64,000 nucleotides of DNA from Salinispora cortesiana (GCF_000484695.1 NZ_AXVR01000021.1:1-64000), one strand, 5' to 3'; positions 1 through 7,554 are shown, counted from the first letter of the stretch. Notes: generated by a model not told the origin, from the letters alone. Translations and numbers: made by a program.

Positions 1-1
1 C

Positions 2-316
2 GTGCTACACACCGACCGCGGGTCGCAATTCCGAAGCCGGAAATTCGTCCACGCCCTCCACCAGCACCACATGACCGGATCGATGGGCAGAGTCGGCGCC
101 GCCGGCGACAACGCCGCCATGGAATCCTTCTTCGGCCTGCTACAGAACAACGTCCTCGACCGCCGAACCTGGACCACCCGCCAACAGCTCAGGACCGCGA
201 TCGTGACCTGGATCGAACGGACCTACCACCGCCGCCGACGCCAACGAACCCTGTCCCGGTTGACCCCTATCGAGTACGAGACCACCATGACCCCACCGGC
301 CAGTCAGGCCGCGTAA
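2..316 (+). CDS. IS3-family transposase, C-terminal part (cut by window edge)
   Basis: This is the C-terminal ~104 residues of an IS3-family DDE transposase (orfB type), which moves the insertion sequence by cut/copy and paste. Visible motifs are HTDRGSQF, carrying the second catalytic Asp, and AAMESFFGLLQ, carrying the catalytic Glu, followed by the usual basic RRRRQRTL and PIEYE tail. The reading frame runs open to the left window edge, so the gene is partial and its start lies outside. The right end of the element should lie within about 50 bases after the stop, but I could not place its inverted repeat. Confidence 0.9.
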   Translation: MLHTDRGSQFRSRKFVHALHQHHMTGSMGRVGAAGDNAAMESFFGLLQNNVLDRRTWTTRQQLRTAIVTWIERTYHRRRRQRTLSRLTPIEYETTMTPPASQAA

Positions 317-386
317 CTGGAACTGTCACCCATCGGTGCAGCAGACCCTCGCCTTTGCGGAACAGTGGTGTTAGTTGGTTCTGTTG

Positions 387-603
387 GTTGGCATTCTTGG
401 GGGAATGCCAACAGTAGTAGCTAAAGCTATGGTTTGTTACTGTAGGCAGCCCTTGAGGGCTGCCACTGTAGTTAGTTGTTACTACTAGGCAGCCCTTGAG
501 GGCTGCCCTGTGACTATTGGTTGTAGTTGCTGTGAGTGGGCAGCCTAGGGGCTGCCCTGTTGCTGTTAGCAGTAGTGACTGTTGGGCAGCCGAGGGGCTG
601 CCC
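387..603. repeat. Array of perfect hairpins in a non-coding stretch
   Basis: Bases 317-859 hold no convincing gene. Within them are regularly spaced perfect stem-loops. One is a 10-bp stem with a 6-base loop (387-412). Four are 20-base units with an 8-bp stem and a tetraloop, at 445-464, 488-507, 538-557 and 584-603. Units 1 and 2 are identical (GGCAGCCC-TTGA-GGGCTGCC); units 3 and 4 share the stem GGGCAGCC/GGCTGCCC with loops TAGG and GAGG. Starts are 43, 50 and 46 bases apart and the linkers are T/G-rich. The constant geometry argues for a function as RNA structure, protein sites or a replication/transfer origin. Which of these is unknown. Confidence 0.75.
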
Positions 604-671
604 TCACTGGTAGGTCACTGTTGGGTCGGTCGGGTCGGTCGCCTTCGCTCCCTCCCCTCCCTCCCGTAAAA

Positions 672-747
672 CCCCCTCACCCTTAATAACCACGTTCAAA
701 CCCGTATGCCTGAACGAGTGACTTGCGTCACTCTACGGGTGAGGGGG
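672..747. other. Multibranched inverted-repeat structure
   Basis: An outer 11-bp perfect inverted repeat (CCCCCTCACCC at 672-682 with GGGTGAGGGGG at 737-747) encloses two further perfect stems: CGTTCA/TGAACG (693-698 with 711-716, 12-base loop) and GAGTGAC/GTCACTC (716-722 with 727-733, TTGC loop). Base 716 is shared, so the inner stems abut. Together they can fold into a three-way junction as RNA or single-stranded DNA. No known riboswitch or ncRNA class was recognised; an origin of replication or transfer is also possible. Confidence 0.55.
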
Positions 748-822
748 AGTCAACCAGCACAGGGAACACGCACTAATTTATAGTGAGAGCGGTTTGTGTT
801 TGCGCAGGTCACACCGTACATC

Positions 823-865
823 GCTTAGCGCTCACGGCTAAAGGCTTTAGCCGCAGCGGCTAAGC
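823..865 (-). terminator. Long bipartite hairpin over the stop of the winged-helix gene
   Basis: GCTTAGC (823-829) pairs with GCTAAGC (859-865), and inside it CGGCTAAAG (835-843) pairs with CTTTAGCCG (845-853). The structure overlaps the TAG stop of the minus-strand gene ending at 860, so a terminator or a 3'-end stabiliser is likely. There is no clear U-tract. Confidence 0.5.
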
Positions 866-1279
866 AGCCTCGATCCGGGCCTTGCGAACATTGTGGAAGC
901 TACACGACATGGTGCCCCTCCCGGCCTTCTGGAAAAGGTACGACGACAGCACCAGGCACCGAGCGCACGAATCGACGTGCAGCATCCCTAGCCGCTTCGC
1001 CTTCGCGATAGCGTCGCTGACCGTAACAGCAGAGCTGGGCATGACACGCCCGGTCGCCCGGTCTGGTCGGCCGAGGAATTCCCGTAGCGCCCCGGCGCGG
1101 AACTCAGCGTGCCCAATCTGGTTAGCCTCAGCCATAGCCAGCATGAACAGCCGTACGTGCGCCGGTCCGACCTCGGGGTTACGGCTGATCCTCCGCAGCT
1201 CAGTTTGATGCACGGCCCCGTACGGGCCAGCAAACAAAAAGTCATGCAAACCCTTCCCTTTCCCTATCGCTATATCCAC
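860..1279 (-). CDS. Winged-helix-like protein of a mobile element
   Basis: The 139-residue protein has the layout of small winged-helix DNA-binding proteins of actinobacterial phages and plasmids. A helical segment (RLFMLAMAEANQIGHAEF) is followed by a basic selector region (LREFLGRPDRATGR), a recognition-like segment (SSAVTVSDAIAKAKRLGML) and a C-terminal SCARCLVLSSY stretch with further Cys/His (SCSFH). The four Cys and His near the end could bind a metal, but this is not proven. The start is uncertain: GTG at 1279 has no SD sequence, and an in-frame TTG near 1249 follows a purine-rich AAAGGGAAGGG. It lies next to the hairpin array and points towards it, which suggests a replication or regulatory role for the element. 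Family recognition is from memory. Confidence 0.6.
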   Translation of the reverse strand: MDIAIGKGKGLHDFLFAGPYGAVHQTELRRISRNPEVGPAHVRLFMLAMAEANQIGHAEFRAGALREFLGRPDRATGRVMPSSAVTVSDAIAKAKRLGMLHVDSCARCLVLSSYLFQKAGRGTMSCSFHNVRKARIEAA

Positions 1280-1497
1280 GTTTTAACTCGCTGTGGCTGA
1301 CGCGGATTGCATCAGATCTTAGCGAGGGGTGTTGCAGTGGCTGCTATGGTTGTCGCTCCAAGGTCGGGCTACACGTGGACCCTTGATCGATCCTGAAGTT
1401 GGGCTGGAAGTGTCCATCAGGCTGCCTGAGTAAGTGCCTCACTGGCTTTAAGCCTCAAGCGGAGCCACAAACTTGTCTTCCCAACGGAAGGAGATGT

Positions 1498-1737
1498 ATG
1501 TCCAAAGACGGCACCAACGAGCCCTGGACGATTGAGTCTGTTCGTGCACTCGGCGTGACAACGGATGTCGCCACGGCCGGATCAATCCTCGGCATCGGCC
1601 GCAGCAAAGCCTACACACTCGCCCAGCAAGGGCAGTTTCCTGTGCAGGTCATCCGGGTTGGGCGTAGCTACGTTGTTCCGATCCCGGCCATCCTTGAACT
1701 ATTGGGGGTCAGTGTCGTCCGATCGGAGCATCCATGA
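1498..1737 (+). CDS. Excisionase-like HTH protein
   Basis: This 79-residue protein has a MerR/excisionase-type winged helix: DVATAGSILGIGRSKAYTLAQQGQFPVQVIRVGRSYVVPIPAILELLG. It resembles the excision directionality factors of actinobacterial integrative elements. ATG at 1498 was chosen because AAGGAG (1488-1493) sits just upstream; an in-frame extension to 1399 has no such support. It lies upstream of the integrase in the same orientation, as xis genes often do. Its last 39 bases overlap the 3' end of the convergent RHH gene, so antisense interference is possible. Confidence 0.75.
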   Translation: MSKDGTNEPWTIESVRALGVTTDVATAGSILGIGRSKAYTLAQQGQFPVQVIRVGRSYVVPIPAILELLGVSVVRSEHP

Positions 1738-1941
1738 AGGATTGTGGCGACCCTCTAGGACGTCATCAACCAACAGGGAGACAATGCCCGCAACCGTAAG
1801 GTCTGGCCGCCGGTCCTCTAGGGCCTTGGCCTCTCGCTCTGAGAGCCGGATCTTTACTTGTCGATCGCGCTTATCCTCGCTGCCGGGCGGTAGGGGTGGC
1901 AACTCCCGCGCGCTGTCTGTGTGTCGCCGCCGCTGTTGCAT
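1699..1941 (-). CDS. Small ribbon-helix-helix DNA-binding protein
   Basis: The 80-residue protein contains RQVKIRLSEREAKALEDR followed by LTVAGIVSLLVDDVLEG. This matches the beta-strand/helix/helix pattern of Arc/CopG/MetJ-type RHH repressors, with the N-terminal strand residues Gln-Lys-Arg as the likely DNA contacts. ATG at 1941 has a purine-rich AAAGGG upstream. The gene is divergent from the integrase and convergent with xis. Three tandem TTGGTACC sites lie between its start and the integrase start, so it probably represses itself and int. Longer in-frame starts up to 2064 would read through those sites. The call comes from residue pattern only. Confidence 0.65.
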   Translation of the reverse strand: MQQRRRHTDSARELPPLPPGSEDKRDRQVKIRLSEREAKALEDRRPDLTVAGIVSLLVDDVLEGRHNPSWMLRSDDTDPQ

Positions 1942-1968
1942 CCTTGCCCTTTCACGTCTCCATGATGG

Positions 1969-2004
1969 TTGGTACCGTGCTTGGTACCAACTTTGGTACC
2001 GAGC
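1969..2004. promoter_or_regulatory. Three tandem 12-bp operator-like repeats
   Basis: TTGGTACC occurs three times at an exact 12-bp period (1969, 1981, 1993), each time followed by a variable tetramer. Each copy contains the palindrome GGTACC. The block lies between the divergent starts of the RHH gene (1941) and the integrase (2022), where both promoters should be. Tandem short operators bound cooperatively are typical of RHH repressors, which makes the neighbouring protein the obvious candidate ligand. Confidence 0.7.
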
Positions 2005-2021
2005 GCACGCTAGGAGGAACC

Positions 2022-3566
2022 TTGAGAGGATCAACATTCCGTCGCTGTGCCTGCCGTGATCCACAGACAGGCAAACAGTACGGGCAGTCCTGCCCGAAGC
2101 TCAACCAACGCCGTCACGGCACCTGGGGCGTCCGTCAGGAGCTACCGCCAACAGCGGACGGCGAACGGCGCACGTTCCGCCGGTCCGGCTACACGATCGG
2201 CACGGAAGCACAGGCGGACCTTGACGCCCTACGGGCGTTGCTGGCGCTGCCTGACAGTGACGACGCGGACGGACGGCAGCGCATCGGGGACCTACTGGCG
2301 GATGTCGCATCCAGCGGAGGGCCACTGCCCGACCTCGACGAGACAAAGCGCAAGCTCCACAGCGGGCAGTCACTTACCGCGAAGATCACGGTCGGGGAGT
2401 GGCTGGACGAGTGGATCTCGGGCCGCAAAATCCGCCCCAGCACGAAGAACAGGTACGTCGGAGACATCCAGAATCACCTAAAGCCTCGCATCGGGGAGAT
2501 ACGGCTAGACCGGCTTAGGGTGTCTCACCTAAAAGAGATGTTCGCTGGGATCACTGAGCAAAACATCGAGATTAAAGAATCGAACGCGCTACGGCACGCC
2601 GCTATCGATGAGCTAAAGGCGCTCAAGGGGCGGCAGCATCGCCGTATAGCGCGTGCCGCTATTGCGGAGATGCCCCCATTCCGGCGGGTAGCTGGACCGG
2701 CAACGCAGCGACACATCAGGGCAACGCTCCGCGCAGCACTCAACGATGCGATAGCCCAGGAGCTAATCACGTTCAACCCTGCCACACATGTCGAACTGGA
2801 TTCCGTAAAGCGCCCGAAGGCGCTTGTATGGACTGATGACCGGGTGGCGCAATGGCAAGCTACCGGCGTGAAGCCGTCACCGGTCATGGTGTGGACACCA
2901 GAGCAAACCGGCGCGTTCCTGGATTCGATCGGTGATGACGACCTGTACGCGCTTTTTCACCTGATCGTGTTCCGGGGGCTGCGACGGGGCGAAGCGTGCG
3001 GCCTGCGGCCAGAAGACCTGAGCCTCAAAGCGCAAACCCTCACCGTCGGCACTCAGCTAGTGGCGTTCGGAGGACAGACGCTGGAAGGCACACCGAAGAG
3101 CGACGCGGGGGATCGCGTCGTTGCGCTGGATCGGGAGAGCGTGAGGGCGCTCAAGCGGCACCTCACGCGGCAACGCAAGGCGCGTGAGAGGGCCGGAGCG
3201 GCATGGGTGGACAGCGGTCGACTGTTCACCCAGCCAACAGGGGGGTGGATCGAACCAGACCGGCTGACAGCCCGCTTCGAGCGGCTGACCCGGAGGGCTG
3301 GCCTTCCGCCGATCCGGCTGCATGACCTCCGTCATGGTGCGGCAACGATCGCGCTCGCGGCCGGGGTCGACCGGAAGGTGGTACAGGAGATGCTGGGCCA
3401 CTCGTCCATCGGACTCACGTCGGACACGTACACGTCGGTTCTGCCGGAGGTGGCGCACGATGCGGCGGAGGCTGCCGCGCGTCTGGTGCCCAGGCAGAAG
3501 CGCTCCCGGGCTCACCCGGGCTCACAGCCCGGTAAGTCGGCGGACATCGATGAACAGGCGCCCTGA
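2022..3566 (+). CDS. Tyrosine recombinase (integrase)
   Basis: This 514-residue phage-type integrase would insert and excise the element at the nearby tRNA-Lys. An N-terminal SAM-like core-binding domain (KITVGEWLDEWISGRKIRPSTKNRY) precedes the catalytic domain. The catalytic residues are visible: Arg in FRGLRRGEACGL, Lys in TPKSDAGDR, HDLRHG, LGHSS, and the nucleophile Tyr in SDTYTSVLP. TTG at 2022 is preferred because AGGAGG sits 5 bases upstream; the longer frame from 1896 would overlap the operator repeats. A charged insert between the core-binding and catalytic parts (EIKESNALRHAAIDELKALKG) makes it longer than typical ~400-residue enzymes. No frameshift is visible, so it looks functional. 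Confidence 0.93.
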   Translation: MRGSTFRRCACRDPQTGKQYGQSCPKLNQRRHGTWGVRQELPPTADGERRTFRRSGYTIGTEAQADLDALRALLALPDSDDADGRQRIGDLLADVASSGGPLPDLDETKRKLHSGQSLTAKITVGEWLDEWISGRKIRPSTKNRYVGDIQNHLKPRIGEIRLDRLRVSHLKEMFAGITEQNIEIKESNALRHAAIDELKALKGRQHRRIARAAIAEMPPFRRVAGPATQRHIRATLRAALNDAIAQELITFNPATHVELDSVKRPKALVWTDDRVAQWQATGVKPSPVMVWTPEQTGAFLDSIGDDDLYALFHLIVFRGLRRGEACGLRPEDLSLKAQTLTVGTQLVAFGGQTLEGTPKSDAGDRVVALDRESVRALKRHLTRQRKARERAGAAWVDSGRLFTQPTGGWIEPDRLTARFERLTRRAGLPPIRLHDLRHGAATIALAAGVDRKVVQEMLGHSSIGLTSDTYTSVLPEVAHDAAEAAARLVPRQKRSRAHPGSQPGKSADIDEQAP

Positions 3567-3630
3567 GGCGGTGGCGGCTTCCACCGCCTGATGGCATGGC
3601 AATACACTCCCGGGCTCACCTCGGGCTCAC
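3503..3630. repeat. Direct repeats at the integrase 3' end (possible arm-type sites)
   Basis: CTCCCGGGCTCACCCGGGCTCAC (3503-3525, inside the integrase end) recurs with one inserted base at 3607-3630. Each copy itself contains the half-repeat CGGGCTCAC twice. They lie between the integrase and the tRNA-Lys, where arm-type integrase sites of an attachment site would be expected. Confidence 0.45.
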
Positions 3631-3660
3631 GGCAGCGCTAGATATCGACAGACACCGACG

Positions 3661-3702
3661 AAAAAGGCCCCGACTGGCACAGAAGTACCAGGTCAGGGCC
3701 TT
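3661..3702 (-). terminator. Rho-independent terminator of tRNA-Lys
   Basis: Read on the minus strand, AAGGCCC...GGGCCTT forms the stem base, with further pairing (CTGG/CCAG) inside, and is followed directly by TTTTTCG. It lies 7 bases beyond the tRNA 3' end. Confidence 0.8.
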
Positions 3703-3708
3703 GCTCGC

Positions 3709-3784
3709 TGGTGCGCCGCCAGGGACTCGAACCCCGAACCCGCGGATTAAGAGTCCGCTGCTCTGCCAGTTGAGCTAGCGGCGC
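3709..3784 (-). tRNA. tRNA-Lys (anticodon CTT)
   Basis: Read on the minus strand, a cloverleaf is evident. The acceptor stem is GCGCCGC/GCGGCGC, the D-arm GCTCAACTGGCAGAGC, and the anticodon arm GCGGA-CTCTTAA-TCCGC with anticodon CTT. The T-arm contains GGTTCGAGTCC, and the terminal CCA is encoded. A TAGGGT -10 box lies at 3803-3808. The 3' end faces the integrase, the usual arrangement of a tRNA used as an attachment site. A partial tRNA copy marking the far end of the element was not found between 1 and 3700, so that end probably lies off-window. Confidence 0.97.
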
Positions 3785-4042
3785 TCGTTGGCAACGGGGA
3801 GAACCCTAGCACGCCAGTTCAGCCGGCTTGTAATCCGATCCCCGCTCCCCTCTTTCGGTCGAGATATCCGTACAGATAGCACCAAAACCACCAGGATGGC
3901 TCTGGGCGGGCCGGTGCGGCGGGGCATGGTTGCGGCACGATGTGCGCCAGGTGCGTGCGAACTGTGTTGGAGACAGGGCCAAGAGCCGGTTGATCACCGG
4001 CTCGGGTCCAGCTCTTCGACGGCGAGGAGTAAGGAAGAGCAC

Positions 4043-5300
4043 ATGCGAGCCGTTAAGGACCCGCCGCTCCAGCGCGGGCAACACCGTCCCGGTCGACGCC
4101 GACATGCCTTCACGGCCGGGCTGCTCACTACCGCCCTGGCGCTCACCGCCGCCTGCTCCTCCGGAGACAAACAGCCCGACAAGAAGACTGACGACGCGCC
4201 ACCTCCCCCACTGGCCTCCGTCAGCATCGTCGAGCCGGCCGCCGACGCCCGGGACGTACCCGCCCTCCACGGGCATCGCCTTCACCGCGGAGCAGTCCCA
4301 GGAGACCACTGTCGCCCTGGTTGACTCGGCGGGCGGGGCCGTCGAAGGCGCGCTCGGCGACGACGGCGCGAGCTGGCTGCCCACCGGTGCGCTCGAGTAC
4401 GGCGAGACGTACACAGCAACCGTCACCGCCACCGGGGACGACGGCCGTCCCGCCACCACGACCAGCACCTTCACCACGATGGCCAAGCCCGATCAGCAGG
4501 TTCGGGTGAGCAGCTTCCTCGGTGACGGGCAGGTGGTCGGGGTCGGGATGCCGCTCATCGTCAAGTTCGGACGGGACATCCCGGAGGAGTACCGGGACGA
4601 CGTGCAGCGGCGAATGACGGTGACAGCTACCCCCGCGCAGGAGGGGGTGTGGCACTGGGTCAGCCCGACCGAGGTGCGGTACCGCCCGCGGGAGTTCTGG
4701 CAGGCGAACAGCACCGTTTCCTACCGGGTGCAGGCTGGTGGCCTGCCGCTCGGTGACGGTTGGTACGGCCGGGCCGACCTCACCGTCGACATCAAGATCG
4801 GCCCAGCGCTGATCATGACGGTGGAGAACAAGACGAAGCAGATGGTGGTCACGAAGGACGGCGAGAAGGTGCGCACCATCCCGGTGAGCCTCGGCAAGAA
4901 GTCCACGCCCTCGTCGAGCGGCACCATGGTGGTGATGGAGAAGCTACGCGAGACGGTCTTCGACACATTTGAGGAGCTGGGGCCGGACGAGGGCTACCGC
5001 ACGGACATCGAGTACGCGCAGCGGCTTACCTGGGGTGGCGAGTTCATCCACGCGGCGCCCTGGTCGGAGGGGCAGCAGGGCTCGGTGAACGTCTCCCACG
5101 GCTGCGTCAACGTATCGATGGCCAACGGCGCCTGGCTCTTCGAGAACACCCGGATCGGTGACCCAATCCAGGTGTTGGGCACCGAACGGAAGCTGCAGAA
5201 CGGCAACGGCTGGACGGACTGGAACCTGAGCTGGGAGGAGTACGTCAAGGGCAGCGCAGTGCCGGCGGAGTCGGGGACATCTCCCTCCGCTGACTACTAA
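4043..5300 (+). pseudogene. L,D-transpeptidase lipoprotein with an apparent frameshift
   Basis: This would be an exported peptidoglycan 3-3 cross-linking enzyme. ATG 4043 has an AAGGAAG SD. The N-terminus is a lipoprotein signal (TAGLLTTALALTAACSSG, lipobox Cys). Two Ig-like regions follow, then a YkuD catalytic domain with the signature SHGCVNVS holding His and the catalytic Cys. The first ~70 codons are in one frame; from about 4257-4265 the homologous protein continues (PSTGIAFTAEQ...) in the next frame. Removing one C from GTACCCGCC restores a single reading frame. Either this is a sequencing error or the gene is disrupted; everything downstream of the shift looks intact, including the active site. 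Confidence 0.85.
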
Positions 5301-5304
5301 CCGG

Positions 5305-6678
5305 TCAGCCCGGGCAGCCGGGAACGTTGACGCAGTTGTTGGGCCGGTTCTTGACCACGATGGTGCCGGTGGCGGTGTTCAACTCGACCGTGCCGTCGTT
5401 GAGGATGCCCCCACCCTCGGTGCCGGCGATGTTCTTGACGACCTTGGTGGCGTCGAGGGTAAGCGTGCCGGTGCCGGTGTTAAAGATCCCGCCGCCGCCC
5501 AGCCCGGCTTGGTTGTCGGTGATCTTTGTGCGCCGCGTTACCATCTGGCCCCCGTTGAAGACGCCACCAGCAATGCTGTCCGTGGAGGCGTTCTTCTCGA
5601 TGACGCTGTCCACAACGACGGCGCTACTGCCGACAACGGCACCTCCTTGGACGAACAGTCCGCCGACGACGTTGGCCGTGTTATCCGCGAGCTTGACGTG
5701 CTGCAACGTCAGCTCACCGTTGACGGTCACAGCGGCGCCGCCCACGATGATGGCGGTGTTCCCGGCGATCCGGGTGCCAATGACTGTGCTGACGCCGCCC
5801 TGGACGAACAGCCCGCCGACTGCGGAAGTTGCATGATTTCCAGAGATACTTCCCGCTCGGATCGTGACGTCCGGGGCGAAAACGCCACCGGCGAGGACGG
5901 CCAAGTTGTTGTCGACCTGCGACTTGACGATCTCCAACTGGCCGGTGCTCTCGATTCCGCCACCGGTTTGGTTGGCGGTGTTACGGCTGACGTTGGAGCG
6001 GGTGACGACAGTGGTTCCCGCGTTCTGGATTCCGCCGCCGTTGCCGCCGGAGAGGTTGCGGGTGACGGTGCTGTCGTTGATGGCCAGGATTCCGCCGGCG
6101 TTGACGAGAATTCCCCCTCCCCCCGCACTGTTGGTGTGACCGCCGGTGATGGTCAGGTGGTTGAGGGTGAGGTCGCCACCAACGTTGACGGTGAGGATGC
6201 GGAACTGGTCGGCGGCGGCGGAGCGTTCGATGGCGGTGTTCTTGCCGCCGTTGAGCGTGATCGGGGTGGTGATGGCGGGCAGCCCGCTGCCGTCGAGGTC
6301 GGCGGTGAGCAGGTAGGTGCAGTCTCTTGCCAGGTCGAGCACGGCACCACCGCGGGCGTTCGCCCGAGTGATCTCGGCGACCAGCCGGTCTGCGTCACAG
6401 GGGACCGGCGTACCCACCGGCTTGCCCTTGGCCCGGTCACTCTTGCCGTCCTGGCCAGTAGCGCGTTCATCAGCACGCAGCTCCCAACTCGGAGGCCGGT
6501 CGTTGGCGGGTCTGCTGGACCGGTCGCCGCCGGGCACGGCGACCGGCGTGGCAGCAGTGGTGAGGGCCAGGCCGGTCATCCCGGCCACCCCGATGGCCCA
6601 CCACCGCCGCCGTGGCCTTGCCCGGCTCTCCCCCCGGTCGTCCAGTTCGGGTCCGTGGGCGTGGTCCTTCTGGTTCAT
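5305..6678 (-). CDS. Secreted right-handed beta-helix repeat protein
   Basis: About 457 residues. A twin-arginine-like or Sec signal (RPRRRWWAIGVAGMTGLALTTAATP) is followed by a low-complexity linker. Then come LVAEITRANARGGAVLDLARDCTYLLT and many short Gly/Asn/Thr repeats (GGGILVNAGG, GGGIQNAGTT, GGIFNTG), typical of pectate-lyase-like beta-helices and polymorphic outer-membrane protein repeats. A role in surface adhesion or polysaccharide binding is possible, but no catalytic residues were identified. ATG 6678 (MNQKDHAH) is preferred to TTG 6711 because it leads straight into the signal peptide. It is convergent with the transpeptidase gene, with 4 bases between stops. Bases 6712-6964 beyond its start are AT-richer and gene-free, and probably hold its promoter. 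Confidence 0.75.
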   Translation of the reverse strand: MNQKDHAHGPELDDRGESRARPRRRWWAIGVAGMTGLALTTAATPVAVPGGDRSSRPANDRPPSWELRADERATGQDGKSDRAKGKPVGTPVPCDADRLVAEITRANARGGAVLDLARDCTYLLTADLDGSGLPAITTPITLNGGKNTAIERSAAADQFRILTVNVGGDLTLNHLTITGGHTNSAGGGGILVNAGGILAINDSTVTRNLSGGNGGGIQNAGTTVVTRSNVSRNTANQTGGGIESTGQLEIVKSQVDNNLAVLAGGVFAPDVTIRAGSISGNHATSAVGGLFVQGGVSTVIGTRIAGNTAIIVGGAAVTVNGELTLQHVKLADNTANVVGGLFVQGGAVVGSSAVVVDSVIEKNASTDSIAGGVFNGGQMVTRRTKITDNQAGLGGGGIFNTGTGTLTLDATKVVKNIAGTEGGGILNDGTVELNTATGTIVVKNRPNNCVNVPGCPG

Positions 6679-6964
6679 CGCGGCGTCGGCGTCCTTCCCC
6701 GTGAGCGGCAAGGCGGCACCAGTCCAGGCAACGGCCGGGTTGGTGTTCCTCGGCTACCAAGCCAGGCGGTAGCAGCCACCAGCAACGCTAAGCCGGCATA
6801 AGCAACTAAAGGGCATTAATCCGAATAAGTTCCCTAAACCAGACAAACGGCGCTGGTCGGCTACCGGTGCAGAGGCACCTCGGTCAAGGCAGATCACGTC
6901 CCCCGCCCGCAACCCGCGCGGCCGGGCACTTCCGGCCGGGCTGCGGCCTGGCCCCTGGCCGGCA

Positions 6965-7192
6965 TCACGGCCGGCTCCCCGTGCGCCCCGGAGGTGCCCA
7001 CCCGCCCTGGCCGACCGAGGTCAGGTAGTCGTAGGCGGTCTCGGTGGGCGGGCACGGCCACCCGCATCCGCAGATCGGGCACCGGTCCACCCGCGGCCAG
7101 TGCTCGGTGATGATCCGCCGGGCGGACAGGATCATCCGGTTCCGTAGCTGGACCGTCGACAGGCCGGGGCGGGGCCGGGCGTGGGTGGCCAT
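6965..7192 (-). CDS. Small Cys-rich protein with CPICGCGWPCP motif
   Basis: 75 residues: a basic N-terminal half (LSTVQLRNRMILSARRIITEHW), then DRCPICGCGWPCPPTETAYDYL, and a Gly/Pro tail. The four-Cys-like cluster suggests a small zinc site, though only three Cys are visible. The ATG overlaps the stop of the upstream small gene (TGATG), implying translational coupling. Function is unknown; the pattern recalls small proteins common in Micromonosporaceae. Confidence 0.5.
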   Translation of the reverse strand: MATHARPRPGLSTVQLRNRMILSARRIITEHWPRVDRCPICGCGWPCPPTETAYDYLTSVGQGGWAPPGRTGSRP

Positions 7193-7428
7193 CACCGGCC
7201 GCAGGCCCGCTGCCGGGCCAACGGGGTCAGCAGCGGCCGGCTGTCGAAGATGACCGTCGGCTGGTTGTGCAGCGGGGAGTAGGCGCCGGCCCGTGCCGCG
7301 TACCGGGTGGCGGGGCCGACCGCGTCCAGCCGTGCGGACCGGCGGGAACGCCCTGGCACGCGCGAAACGTAACTTGGACAACCACGTGCGCATGCGCTGT
7401 CTCCCAAAGGGATGTCACGGCGCGGCAC
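7192..7428 (-). CDS. Small hypothetical protein, coupled to the Cys-rich gene
   Basis: Up to 78 residues. The segment TRYAARAGAYSPLHNQPTVIFDSRPLLTPLARQRA looks like genuine protein. The upstream part is weak, so the true start may be an internal GTG rather than GTG 7428. Its TGA overlaps the ATG of the Cys-rich gene. No family was recognised. It is divergent from cutA, with overlapping upstream regions. Confidence 0.4.
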   Translation of the reverse strand: MPRRDIPLGDSACARGCPSYVSRVPGRSRRSARLDAVGPATRYAARAGAYSPLHNQPTVIFDSRPLLTPLARQRACGR

Positions 7429-7526
7429 TGATCCCGCGCTGTTGCCCGGTTACGTTGCCGCCGTTTCCACCCTTTCCGTATTGCGCAGTCGCGGTCGAGA
7501 GAAGAGTTGTCCGCTGCTTGTCCGTG

Positions 7527-7554
7527 CTGTCCGCGGACACTTTGCGGCTAGGGT
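7527..7554 (+). promoter_or_regulatory. Probable cutA promoter giving a leaderless mRNA
   Basis: CTGTCC (7527-7532) and TAGGGT (7549-7554) are separated by 16 bases. The -10 box ends 7 bases before the GTG start at 7562, and no SD sequence is present. Confidence 0.5.

Noticed and set aside
445..603. CRISPR array
   Set aside because: The units are palindromic with short, unlike, T/G-rich linkers and no cas genes nearby.
1..3700. Second copy of the tRNA-Lys 3' end as the other attachment site
   Set aside because: No match to the T-arm or anticodon-arm sequence was found in this stretch.
3596..3778. 60-codon frame ending GAPPGTRTPNPRIKS
   Set aside because: It is the antisense of the tRNA-Lys T-arm and anticodon arm, a familiar false protein.
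5509..6801. Plus-strand 430-codon frame opposite the beta-helix gene
   Set aside because: Mirror of the Gly/Asn repeats; the minus-strand protein has a signal peptide and known repeat type.
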